Below, in pieces: positions 22,146 to 32,639 of a stretch of 64,000 bases of DNA. The notes under the pieces were generated by a model. The model was not told where the DNA came from and made no database searches. It saw only the letters and a list, made by a program, of their open reading frames with translations. The DNA is from Diphasiastrum complanatum (lineage: Eukaryota; Streptophyta; Lycopodiopsida; Lycopodiales; Lycopodiaceae): positions 1 through 64,000 of the forward strand of contig MU831557.1 of the NCBI GenBank assembly GCA_029204225.1, given 5' to 3'. Made by a program: the position numbers and the translations under genes. Within the stretch, counting starts at the first letter, position 1; the number at the start of each line of letters is the position of its first letter.

Positions 22146-22313
22146 TGCAAAAAGTACAAAAAGGACCAAGAGTCCTAATCTGATCCTCAAGAGGGATTGG
22201 TTGTCAGATTACTTGATCTATCAATCTACTTCAGATTAAGATCAATCTAGACAACCAATCCCTTTTGAGGATCAGATTAGGATCCACTCTTGGTCCTTTT
22301 TGTACTTTTTGCA
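22146..22313. repeat. Near-perfect 60-bp inverted repeat (hairpin)
   Basis: Arm 1 (22146-22205) and arm 2 (22250-22313) are reverse complements with one mismatch and a 4-base insertion (GGAT) in arm 2. The spacer is 44 bases. The ends are TGCAAAAAGTAC...GTACTTTTTGCA. No coding potential. It could be a foldback/MITE-type element, or if transcribed a long hairpin that feeds small RNAs. No clear target-site duplication was seen. Confidence 0.92.
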
Positions 22314-23640
22314 TAAAAATTACTTCCAAAACCAAGATTGGTGTCTCACACTGATTATGGCGAAATGTGGCTCTATATATACAATAAGTAGGAGCTCGTG
22401 GTACTGATCATCCCTTTGATCCCACATGTGTGAAGGTGCTTTGTCATATGATGATTCATCATGCAAAACTGACACTTGGACAAAACCTTCTATTTTGAGC
22501 ACTTTTGGTCCATTTCCTTCTATATGGAGATCTACTTGAAAATCTTCTAGAAGTCAAAATTCGTCTACTTCAGCTTATTCCACACATGTGAGCTGTCCTC
22601 TACACATGGGATGTGACACCTATGAATTAAATCATATGTACAACCTATATGATTATGGTACATGACAAGTACACTATTTTCACACGTGGGAACAGGCTCC
22701 ACATATGTGTGTTTATCTATATACAAGATTTTTGGCCTCTACCAAGCTTATTTTTGCATTTTTCACAAGATCCTTTGTCATCCCAAGTGATGTTAGTACC
22801 CACAAAAAAATTTCAATGTTTTTCAAAGATATATTGCAAAGTACAGAGGCAAGTATCATACAATTCAATCTGAGGGTGGTTTGAGACTAGGGTTTTCCCA
22901 AGTTATTCATTCAAAACGGAGGGCTTCCATTGGTCTAAAGGTGATAACAAGGCTTTCGTCTTAAACTACTTTTGTCACACCATATGAGGTGCCATGGGCC
23001 CTTTGCCACTTAGAGACAACTCCAACTTGAGGTGACCTTTTGTACTATTAAAAGTGCCTGACATGTTGAGTTGTCACAGGCAACTCAAAAAAATGGATAA
23101 CTAGAGTGGAAAAAGTACAAATGGGTCAATCAGGTTGTAGTGATCCAATAAATATGAAAGAGGGCCATCTCACTTGCCAAGTCACAAAATGGGTGGTAAA
23201 AGAAAGGGGCTATGCAATCAAACTTGCCACTAGTCTCAACCCACCCTTGGTGCCTTCGCGGAGTTAAAGGTTTCAAGCTTTTCCAATCACCCTCACACAA
23301 TGGCTAACCATAAAAGTAAGACTAACAACACAATTTTAGCCTTTAATTGAGTTTAATGGTTGATTTATTAATATATGTCATCATCTTGCATAAAATTTAA
23401 ATCTTAGAGATAAGTTAAGAATGTATACAAAACTGACTGCAATGAGACATTAAGAGAACCTATGGAAGCGTAATGATTTCTAGTGTGAAAATATATACAC
23501 TTTGTAACTCCTCGTGAGATTTTCATTCTATATATTTTCATGTCCTTGGAAATGGTAGATGTGACACTTCTTGTGTTCCATGTGTAGCTACCATGTATTA
23601 TGCTTTACTATTTGATAATGTTGTTGAGCTTTGCTTTTTG
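22314..23640. other. Unassigned intergenic sequence
   Basis: Only short frames, none with a motif I recognise. Several direct mentions of the ACACGTGTG/CACATGTG type words occur but without arrangement. I see nothing definite here. Confidence 0.4.
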
Positions 23641-23649
23641 CTACTCCAG

Positions 23650-24107
23650 CTAATGAGTTATGAATAGAGCCACAGCTGATCTAGAGCTAAGCTATGAAAG
23701 CATCACATAAGCAAGACTTAACCTATGAAAGCAGCACATAAGCAAGACTTAACCCTAGAAAGCAGGAAAGAGAGAGATTAAGGAGACTAAAGAGAGAGAT
23801 CAATATCATCAGCTGAGTAACAAATGACACAGATTCCCTACTTATAGCCTAAAGGAAGCCCTAAAAAGAAAGCTTCCAGTGGCAAGGGCCCAACTGGGAG
23901 AGATAATAGTGCACCCTCCAAGAAGGCCCCCACTCTGCAGTAATATGTCCAAATGTCCAAATAATGAATAATAAGGCCCAAGGCCAACCATATAGTCTAA
24001 GTGTCAATAATGAATAAAAAAGGGCCCAAGGGCTGCTTATGTATAAAGTAAAGTAAATGTAAATGGACGTGGCGAATGTAATGAGCCCAGTCCATAACTC
24101 TCCCCAA
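23650..24107 (-). repeat. Gypsy 3' LTR with internal 32-bp duplication
   Basis: On the minus strand a purine tract (GTTGGGGAGAG, about 24107-24097) leads into TTATGGACTGGGC. The LTR has a TATA-like CTATAAGTA (23848-23840). The unit CTATGAAAGCA-CACATAAGCAAGACTTAAC is present twice with a 32-base period at about 23692-23755. It lies directly after a chromodomain-like remnant, as expected of a chromovirus 3' LTR. Left border not defined. Confidence 0.55.
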
Positions 24108-24169
24108 CACAAAAAAAGACCCAACTACCGAAAAGAAACTTGATCAAACAGTAGCAAGCCCTGGTGCAT

Positions 24170-24340
24170 CAACAACTATAGCAACATCTGATGTAGAGGA
24201 ATCAACAAGTGCAGCAAGAGCACAATCCTGAAGTGATGTGTATGATAAAAGACATCAATAGGCTCCCATGTGACCTCCTCAACAGGACAACCATCCAACT
24301 GGACCAAAAACTGAATCTGTCGGCAGCGTTGACTATGGTG
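24170..24340 (-). pseudogene. Gypsy chromodomain tail remnant
   Basis: The minus-strand frame has FLVQLDGCPVEEVTWEPID, the signature end of the integrase-linked chromodomain in plant chromoviruses (consensus around VxWxGxxxEEATWE). Upstream integrase is not seen; the sequence from 24340 to 24600 reads as low-complexity in the same frame. It is followed by the LTR at 24107. Confidence 0.65.
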
Positions 24341-24609
24341 AAGGTGAATTTGGTGAATGGCAGTTGGTACGAAAGGGAACAGCTGAAGGGAACATCTCGA
24401 CGACATCATCTGAAACCAAGCAATATGGAACAACCAGGAATGCCAGGGAACCAGAAGAAGATCAAGCAGCAACCAGGAATGCCAAGGTATCTGTAATGCC
24501 CAAGATAGTAGAGGATCAGAGTAATTGTCTTCTTGTTCTGTGTTTTTGCACCAGATTTTTATACTTAAGTCACTGATAGTTATTCCTATCACCTAGACTA
24601 ATCTTCCAC

Positions 24610-25190
24610 ATGGATTCTCAAGGGAAAGCCAGTCCTATCATGGACAAGCTTGATGGAGCCAATTACCATCTATGGAAATTTAAGATGAAAACAGTGCTAA
24701 TGGCTAAAGAATTGTATGACGTTGTTACAGATGCAAAAGGGAAACCCAAAGCAGACGACGCAGCAATCGTCGGATGGAAGCTCTTGAGCACATTATACGA
24801 AGTGCGAGATATAGCTTTCAAGCTAAATCTCAGGAAGAAATTTTACTCCCTCAAGATGGCGAATGGTGATTCCCTACAGAATCACATCAACCAATTCAAG
24901 AACCTGCTGAAGCAAATGGCCGTTGTCGGATCTGTCACCGACAATCAAGATGCAATGATGCAACTGCTTACAAGCTTGCCAAGCTCATACGACAGCTGGG
25001 TGATAATCATCATGACACATCCAGAACTGACTCTTTCAATATTCATTACAATGTTGTTGTAGGAAGACATGCGGAGGAATGAACCTCAAGTTCCTCAGCT
25101 GATTCTCACGCTTTGTACACCAACAAGAGCACAACTGAGCAGAAGAAGAAGAAAGGCTGGGCTATATCTGCGTACGTAACCGAGGTGGCT
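24610..25190 (+). pseudogene. Ty1-copia gag remnant
   Basis: An open frame of 150 codons starts MDSQGKASPIMDKLDGANYH and contains WKFKMKTVLMAKELYDVV, LRKKFYSLKMANGDSLQNHI, FKNLLKQMAVVG and LLTSLPSSYDSW, the usual gag_pre/UBN2 pattern of copia elements. It goes out of frame near 25060, and the downstream ALYTNKSTTEQKKKKG stretch is read in another frame to about 25190. No zinc knuckle, protease or later domain follows. It differs in sequence from the gag copies at 56-59 kb, so it is another copia lineage. Confidence 0.88.
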
Positions 25191-25199
25191 TCTGTAAGA

Positions 25200-26865
25200 T
25201 GCCAAAATTTGTCTTCTGTCAGTACATATGTTTCGAAGTAGCTGTACTCTCCACAATGTTGTGTTCTATGTAGAGTGTCTCCAAGGCATAGATACTGGTA
25301 GAGTTCTGGGGTGAAAAAATAGTAGCATGGAGGTCCTCTCTGCCTTAGTTGACAGATGTCACTACGCGCAGGTTGGAACTGACCCTCTTCCCCCATCATA
25401 TAGGGTCCAACTCATTATTTCTATTATCTCACTTCTAGACCCCTACTGTGACATTAGGTTATGTGTCTGCTAAAGTTCTAGGACTATTAAGGGTATATCC
25501 ATTGAAATTGTTCAGTTTTTATTGGACGCCCTAGACACTGTCCTTCTAAGTGGGGTAGGTCAAGTGAAAAGTGGTGAATACATTACGCGTGACATCTTGT
25601 TCGCTGGAGGGTAGCGTTTTCTAGATTCCGAGTCTAGGTGTTTCGCTAGACAATACCAGAAATGGTGTGCCTACTTTGCGACTTAACCGTGACAACGTGT
25701 TTCAGCTGTTTCCGGCAGACTACCCGCTCTGGTGTTTCACAGAGGTCGGGCCCAGTTAAAACTTTCCATAATAGAGTCACAAAATGATTTCAACTTGGAA
25801 CCTTCAAATAGCATACCAACGGAGATTTTAGCACAGAGTGACTATTGCTGGAAATCGCGTAGTATCAAGTGATTGCTTACTGTCCTATCAACTAAAAAGA
25901 CGATTTCATCATGAGTGAAACAACATTCAAGATTTCGGTGATTCTAGTAACTTCATGCAACGAGAAAGCATTTCATCAACCGTTCTAACAATCCTTACAT
26001 TTGTTAATTTCTAGATAATACGATATAAGCAAGTAAGGACCTCCAACCTTAAACCACCGTATGGTGACGTGACTTATTGCTAGTCTAAATCCAACATAAC
26101 ATGCTTACGGAAAGTTTGTACACCAAATCACTTATGTTCACTAGCATTGCGGATATTGTATTGTAAAATTGCTTATAAGTCCCTTCACTATGTAACATAG
26201 GATTCCGGATCCCATACACATCCACTCTTTCACGGAATGGTGTGGAACCACAACAAAACCGATTAACTAATAACCAGCATGCATACGAACATCATACCAT
26301 ATAACAGTATTGAGATGAAAATGAGTTGCCTTAGTGATAAATTGGGAAACCGGATTGCCGCAAGGACCACTAGTCATGAATGTTTGAAAGTCCCGGTTGT
26401 TTTGCCTTTACTGTCTCGCATGGCTTCCTGGAAGGTGATGGGTATGTGCTTGAATGTTGTCTGAGTATAGAAGAATGCTAAAAATTAGCAACAGCAATGC
26501 CTTGGTTCTCTGCCTCAAAGGTAAGGTGGATTCGCCATAGCGGTGCGCTTAGCCTAGCTGGAAAACAGCATAGGTATTTTGCGATGGTCACTGAATTAGA
26601 TTCATAGACTTGACCCAACATTGGACAATAGGGTGGAGCTCATACTCCCTGAGTCTGTCAGAGATAATTCAGAAACCATGAATTTATCAATCACTTTCTA
26701 CCAGTGATGAAAGATAGAGTAGAATCTAAAATCAATCATTCTCTGTCAATGATGGATAGCTTCAAAAATAATTTGTATATCTGCAATGGAAAGTAGGATG
26801 AGAGTAGCTTCCATTATGCTCTCTCTGTCAATGATAGGATGCTCTTGGATTCACAACGTTTTGCA
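25200..26865. other. Unassigned sequence after copia gag
   Basis: A 97-codon minus-strand frame (25399-25106) shows no motif I can name. The rest has only short frames and no repeat structure that I could see. It may be decayed element sequence. Confidence 0.4.
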
Positions 26866-27925
26866 TAGAGGGGCTCTTCGTAGTGTAATGAATGTCCACT
26901 CGTAGTATAATGAATGCCCACTGTAAATGATGTTGGCAGACAGACAATGCACAGGCAGAAACAAAAGGTAGATGGCAGGTGGGCACATGGCAGCGATGAG
27001 GTAGCGATCAGAGGAGGGCAGCGAGCAGTTAATGATGCAGCTGCAGTAGTCTGCCAGGGATCCCTCTAGCGAGCACACGGAGGAGTGCAGCAGACAGTTC
27101 GCAGGGCCAACAGGTGAGGCAGCGAGGAGCTGCAGGTAGGTCGCAGGTGAAGCAACGGAGGCAGCTGAGGCAGCGAGCACTTGTAGGAGCAACGAATAGA
27201 GGGAGGGTAGCCAGATAGCGAGCAATTTAGGTAGCCTCCAACGAGCACATTAGCGAACTTTTGCAGGTAGATAGCAGCACTAGGGAGCTCCACATTGCCA
27301 CAAGCATGGCCGCGGCTGGCTGATATAGCCACAGGTTGTGCAAAATTCAAAGGGTGGAATCGTGGAGACAGCTTGCCGAAGCAGCTGTGTAGACAATGGG
27401 GCTATATTCATCGTTGGAAACTCTTGCAGTTGAATCTTTGCTGTCTAACCTTTTCACAAAGGATCACACAATCCTTCCAATAACCACTCAAACAAGCACC
27501 CTCAAAACTAACTTCGTCACAACCCACACCACAACAACTGTTTTACACATAACAAAAACTTTGGACCAGATCACGATTCCTCTCTTTTGGGCAATCAACC
27601 TCACTCTCAACTTCACATCAATGAGGCTCAAGAACATACTCTAAACTCAAAAGCAATCAAGAAATAGTCATTGAAGTTAGTCATTGAGCTGTAACCTCTC
27701 CACTTACTCTTAATATATGTATTTCTCTCAACCCTCAAGTACATAGGCTCATACAAAACATGCTCCACTACACACTCGCATCCCTACACTATACAAGCCA
27801 GCAATGTAAGTATTGTCAACCACCAATCGACCAACTTCCAATAAGCATATGGTAAGAAGCACACTGCTCTCCACCAATGGAACTCAACAATGTACTCTAC
27901 CATTGGCAAAACGTCCTCTCTCGAT

Positions 27926-27930
<5 letters not shown>
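26866..27930. other. Unassigned, with GCAGCGAG-rich stretch
   Basis: A short tandem duplication of GTAGTxTAATGAATGxCCACT is at about 26879-26922. From 26930 to 27290 the plus strand is rich in GCAG/GCGAG words, which makes a Leu/Ala/Ser-rich minus-strand frame with no real domain. No gene supported. Confidence 0.45.

Positions 27931-27980
<50 letters not shown>
27931..27980. repeat. Microsatellite (TC)25
   Basis: Fifty bases of uninterrupted TC. The frames through it (Leu-Ser repeats) are artefacts. Confidence 0.98.
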
Positions 27981-27983
<3 letters not shown>

Positions 27984-28531
27984 ATTAGCATCACTTCCAA
28001 ACTCACTAATGCACATTGTAAGCCTCCAACCTCAAGTGCTACACAAAGCAACTGACATCACAGTAGTACTAACTGCAAACAACTATCTACAAGGTACTAA
28101 CATTGAGCAACGTTAGACACGAAACGGAACTAAATGACAAGCTCCCTTAAGCAAACAAGCTCACAAAAAGACTCTCAACCAACATCACATCAAAACTATC
28201 ACATCAAACTCATCAAACTTAGCAACTATCAACATCATCTCATTATCCAAAATTCCAACTATCATCCAACTATATCTTAACACAAAGAGTGGCCTCCTTT
28301 TATAGTAAATCCCAAGTGTCCCCCTTCAAAATGAGGCTTTGCCAATTTCCATGCCCTTCCAACCTTCTTTTCCATTTGTCCAACCCCCATTGGCAAGTAC
28401 ATCAAGTGGCCTCCTTGAGGGTGTAGGGGTTGGTGCCATTTAAGGCCCCTTTTCAAAACTAGCCAAGATGCCACTTTTGTCAACAGCTAGAGGAGGTATC
28501 TACCAAACTTTGCTAGCCTCTAAGGCCTTCT

Positions 28532-29319
28532 TGCATTTATTATCCAAAAGGTGGCTGAAGACTCTTTTTCAACCCTTATTTTTAGTAGGTGGCCTTCGTT
28601 TTCCTTTGGGAACCTGTGTTTTTGGCGTTTCTTCGATTTTTCAAGGGCCGTGCGACTACTGCTCTTTTGTCTGGGTTTTTGGCCTGTTGGGTAACCACTT
28701 GGCCCGCACATTTCATTAATTGCCCGTAAATTGCCCAAACTTTGCCGGTAGGATTTCTGTGATTCCTTGACACTGAATCCATATTTTCCGGTCACGTTTT
28801 TATCCAAAACTTTTCTTTCTCGATTTTTTCTTATGTGGTTGACTTTTTCGGCATTCATGACTAGGGCTCCCACGACAACACGGTTTTCCTGAAAAATGCA
28901 CTATGCAATCATATTAGTAAAACCAACTCTGTGCATGGTAGGATTTTAGCACAGCTATGTCGGCTATTTTTACAACTAGCCAAAAAGCCATAAAATTTTA
29001 TCACAAGCCATTTCTAAGGCTGCAAACTTTTCTCTAGCCTCATTTAGGGCGGGCTGGGACTCAATTCTAGATGGACCGGCATTTTTGGCTCGATCTTTAC
29101 AAAAATTGACCACAAAATATTTTTGACGATTTTTTCGAAAGTCCGTTTCTTTTTTTTCAACTGTGTCTAGCCACTTTAGGGGCGGGCTGGGACCCAATTC
29201 TACGGCAAATTTGAGCCGATTTTTCTTTGATAACCGGGTTTTACATGCCGGTTTCTCAGTTATTGCGAACTTAAACTTCAATATTAGCCCGATTTTTTGT
29301 GCGAAAATATCGGCTAACA
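28532..29319 (+). repeat. LTR copy A of an inverted LTR pair, followed by a primer-site-like sequence
   Basis: Matches in reverse complement the LTR at 60187-61001 over nearly its full length (shared blocks include TTATTATCCAAAAGGTGG, GGGCGGGCTGGGAC twice, and AAAATATCGGCTAACA). It ends CGGCTAACA and is followed directly by TTGGCGACTACCACTGGG (29320-29337), resembling the start of the internal region in Ogre/Tat-type gypsy elements. So this is a 5' LTR in plus orientation. The left border is approximate; similarity to the other copy may extend some bases further left. Confidence 0.7.
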
Positions 29320-29337
29320 TTGGCGACTACCACTGGG

Positions 29338-30741
29338 TAGTATGGTCCCCATACGACAGACCTAGAGTCTCTGGCTTGGCAGACCAGCTCCTGGCAATGA
29401 ATCAAGTACAGTGGGCTCAGCACCCTTGCTAGGTGATGTTAACCACAATGAGTTGGTAGGATGTCTTCAACAGCTTCCTACCCAAAGACCATCGATTGAG
29501 CCCTTAGGATCCATCTGCAACCGGATTGGATTTAACCGCAGCATCTTAGAACAATTTGGTGTCTTCATACTGCAAAAACCCACCTGTGACCGAAATGGCA
29601 AATGCTTTCAATTCCATCATATGTAAGGCAATGCCTACTTTCAGACCCATGCATGGAGGGATATGCAAATGCAAATCTCATGATTGGAGACAGGATGATA
29701 TGGATGCAAGTCAATAGTATTGTGTCTAACATCGTGTCATTGATGTGTGTGTGAATGCATACGCAATGAGGCTTTAGTGCCCCAACTCTGAAACTGGTCC
29801 AGACTGGTGATTACCAATTTTTTTTTTTTTGTTTAGACATTCAACTTATACTCTCTAAGCACTGATTCGACGAGGAATAACCATTTCTCCTCTCTGTACT
29901 GACTCTTCTCTCAAGCCCTATATTCTGACAGCAGTCCATGTAGGACAACTTACTGTCCTAAGATCCAATACACAAGATGGTAGGAAGTACTAGTTTTTCG
30001 CTAGTTTATGGAATCAATTAGGAAAATTGTCCTCACCTCTTAAGGATGAGTGAGGCATCACTCGTCCTCACAAATTGGTTCGAGATCTGATAGAGACGGT
30101 TGAAGTCTTTTTCTTTTTTCTCTTTTTCTTTTACTTTTCTCTCAGTCTTTCTTTCTCTCTCTTTTTCTGTTTCCTTTTCCTTCTTTTATATATATATTTT
30201 TTCTCTCTTGGCTTTACCCATTGGGCGATGGAGTCACTCCCCACCCCACTGCACTGTTTTTTGTACCACTTTTTCTCTCTCAACCCCCCCTCAATTATGC
30301 GTCTATACAGTCATTTATGCCCATAGAAGTTAGCAAATGCCCAAATGCAGCTCAGAGTTTTTATAGAGATGCAATTAATATGTATGCATAGAAAACTGAG
30401 ACTTGCAACAGATGCTCACCATACCGTGTCTAGTGTATGATGCATAATAGTGAGGTGGGTGGTTATAGTGCATTCCTGCACATTTCTGTCCGTTGGTTCT
30501 TCAAGTCCCCAGTGTAATTGGGGTCCACTTCTGCCACATCCACAAGGGTTGGATCGGCACCTTCCAGGAACTTAAAATAAAACATCTCATTTAGGGTTTT
30601 GCATTCCTTGGAAGTTCTGTCACGCATTCATAGACACAATGCTAGGTCCGCTCCTGACTCCATGGACTCATTGGGGTTGTATCACCATTTGGTAAGGTGA
30701 ATCCTGGTGGGTTTAGTCTTAGCGCCCCAAGGTTATAGTAA
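29338..30741. other. Leader-like and low-complexity sequence
   Basis: Starts as the internal region after the LTR at 28.5-29.3 kb. No gag is recognisable. From about 30095 to 30200 the plus strand is nearly pure pyrimidine (TTTTCTCTTTTTCTTT type), giving Phe/Ser/Leu frames without meaning. No gene supported. Confidence 0.5.
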
Positions 30742-31452
30742 CTAATTCTGCAGGCAGTAGGCATAGTGGCCGGCCATATCATCTTTCTGGTGTGCGGCAA
30801 CAACTGAGAACCTACATAAGCTCTCGCATGAATCTTTGTAGTTTTCAAAACTACCTAGGATGAGTGGCCATGTGAATTTGAGGGCGGAACTCGTGGATGT
30901 TTGTAGCTCAAAAACCTGGACATCTAGCGGAAACTCCATGGGCGGTAGATATAAACTGTAAGCATCGAAGTTTTTGTAGAACAGACTGTCTGACAAAATT
31001 TCCTTGCGGTGCACAGGGTAAGCGGGTAAAGGGTTGCGGGAACTCTGAGGCTTGATTGGTCCTCTTGCAACTTCTTTTCTCTGATACTCATGTAACTGCC
31101 TAGCTAGCATGGCTACCGTAGTTTTGGTTGCAGCTAGTTCCACCTTGGTGTTGGCTAGGATCTTTTCCTGCCCTTTATACCCCTCCCTATGGCTTATCTG
31201 TCGTCTGTCATTAGTCTCCTTGAGGTCATTGTACTTCTGCTTCCAGGTATCTCGCTCTCTGATTCGTAGGTTCTTTTGTTTCTTCAATTCTTCTTTCAGA
31301 CGTTGGATTTCTATGTCGGTCCTCTGTCCTTCCTTCAGTACGAACCTCATCAGTTTTCTATGGCGTTGGTTGGGTTGATTATTGCTCTGTGGGTCTTCCA
31401 TACTCTTTTCAGCAGTGAATTCCATCACCTGTATTTTAGCACTTTTATACAT
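30742..31452 (-). CDS. Coiled-coil ORF, possible retroelement gag
   Basis: An open frame of 236 codons on the minus strand. About residues 45-135 are charged heptad-like sequence (IQRLKEELKKQKNLR, DTWKQKYNDLKE, LARQLHEYQRKE), predicting a long coiled coil, followed by a Pro-rich piece and an unrecognised C-terminus with FPLDVQVFEL and WPLILGSF. No zinc knuckle is seen. It lies 250 bases downstream (minus strand) of a plant-type RNase H remnant. Gag proteins of some Tat/Ogre-like elements have coiled coils, so a gag origin is plausible but not shown. It could also be captured host sequence. Confidence 0.4.
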   Translation of the reverse strand: MYKSAKIQVMEFTAEKSMEDPQSNNQPNQRHRKLMRFVLKEGQRTDIEIQRLKEELKKQKNLRIRERDTWKQKYNDLKETNDRRQISHREGYKGQEKILANTKVELAATKTTVAMLARQLHEYQRKEVARGPIKPQSSRNPLPAYPVHRKEILSDSLFYKNFDAYSLYLPPMEFPLDVQVFELQTSTSSALKFTWPLILGSFENYKDSCESLCRFSVVAAHQKDDMAGHYAYCLQN

Positions 31453-31699
31453 GAATATACAATTTGTTGAATGTACAAAAATTCTTTAAATTGTACACCC
31501 CTCTCTCCTTTCGTGTGTATCTGTCAGGTTCGTGCTAGGGCATGGGTTTTTACTATGTACTTAGGCCGTGTGCATTAACCCATGGGTTATGCTACTATGG
31601 TGTGACCTAAAACAAGTCCTAGATAGTTCATGGCTCATCAACTGATGTAATTGGGCTAGGAGTTGGGGATTCTCTAGGCCTACCTGATTTATCAAACTT

Positions 31700-32230
31700 C
31701 TGATCTACCGAACTCCATACCATGCTTGGGCATTTAGGACTGTCCATAGCACCGCAGCAATGGTTGTGGGCGAAATGACTACCCTACCTGGCTCACATTG
31801 CCAGTAATGATCGTGGTCGTAAGATATCACAGCTAGACTATCAGCACGTTGGGTCTGTGCTCGTGGAATATGCATCCATTTGACGTGGGAAAACTCTCTA
31901 GTGTATTCGTTGATGGCAATTACATAGGCCTGTAAGGTCTTGCTTTTGAGTCGGTACATGCCAGTCATACCTCAGATTAGGAGTTGTGAATCTCCCATAA
32001 TTTGGAGGTTGCCTATAGTTTGCGCAACTCGCATGGTCATTTGTAGACCGATTAGAAGAGCTTTGTATTCGGCAGTGTTGTTCGTGAATCCTTTCCCTAA
32101 TAGGATCCTGTACCGGCTAGTTCAGTCCCATTGGGATTCTGCAATACTGCTCCCATGGCACCTTCTCTATTTGAATGTCTACAGGCTCCGTCTACCTTCA
32201 ACGTATACGTCCCAAGTTCCTGGGTGAGTT
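31700..32230 (-). pseudogene. Plant-type RNase H (aRNH) remnant of a Tat-clade gypsy element
   Basis: The minus strand gives GKGFTNNTAEYKALLIGLQM, QTIGNLQIMGDSQLLI, KTLQAYVIAINEYTREFSHV and WMHIPRAQTQRADSLA. These are the NTAEYxAL (catalytic Glu), GDSxL (catalytic Asp) and ADxLA (catalytic Asp) blocks of the second RNase H that Tat-lineage elements carry in addition to the normal one. A stop separates DSQLLI from GMTGMYRL near 31968. The upstream and downstream pol domains are missing. It degrades RNA in RNA:DNA hybrids. Confidence 0.8.
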
Positions 32231-32466
32231 CCATATCACAACAATAATCTTTTTGTATTTTTCTCGATTTTGTGAATTTTTGTTTGGATTTTTCGCACCC
32301 TTCTGTTCAGCGTATATGTACAAGGTCACTAAGGCTACTTCTGATCCTTTGAGTGTTCACAGACTCCGTGATGCCTCTAGGCCGTTCACTCCGATATCTA
32401 AAAAGCTGAACAGGAAAAGGTGTTACATACTGTACATGTGACTTCGACTTCTCTTTCTAACAACTC

Positions 32467-32629
32467 CATATGTCTCAATTAGAGTGTATGGGTCCTCTCA
32501 AAGTAATTAGTCACAACTAGGCCTCAACATGGAATTAAATTTCGGCGTGACCAATAATCTCGAGTACTGGAGGGCCGGTCTACCATATTAGAACATTTCT
32601 AGGTCTTTAACCGAATATGGCAATAACAT
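32467..32629 (-). repeat. 3' LTR (truncated) of the split non-coding element, with polypurine tract
   Basis: On the minus strand GAGGGAAGAA (32639-32630) is a polypurine tract directly before TGTTATTGCCATATTCGG. The sequence aligns with 44129-43979, the 5' LTR of the same family. Homology stops at about 32467, so the LTR has lost its 3' part. Confidence 0.75.
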
Positions 32630-32639
32630 TCTTCCCTCT

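Noticed and set aside
27813-28116. Overlapping frames with Ser-Leu repeats
   Set aside because: Produced by the (TC)25 tract; no other conserved feature.
30075-30333. Phe/Ser/Leu-rich frames that look like membrane proteins
   Set aside because: They come from a pyrimidine-rich low-complexity tract; two frames show the same bias.
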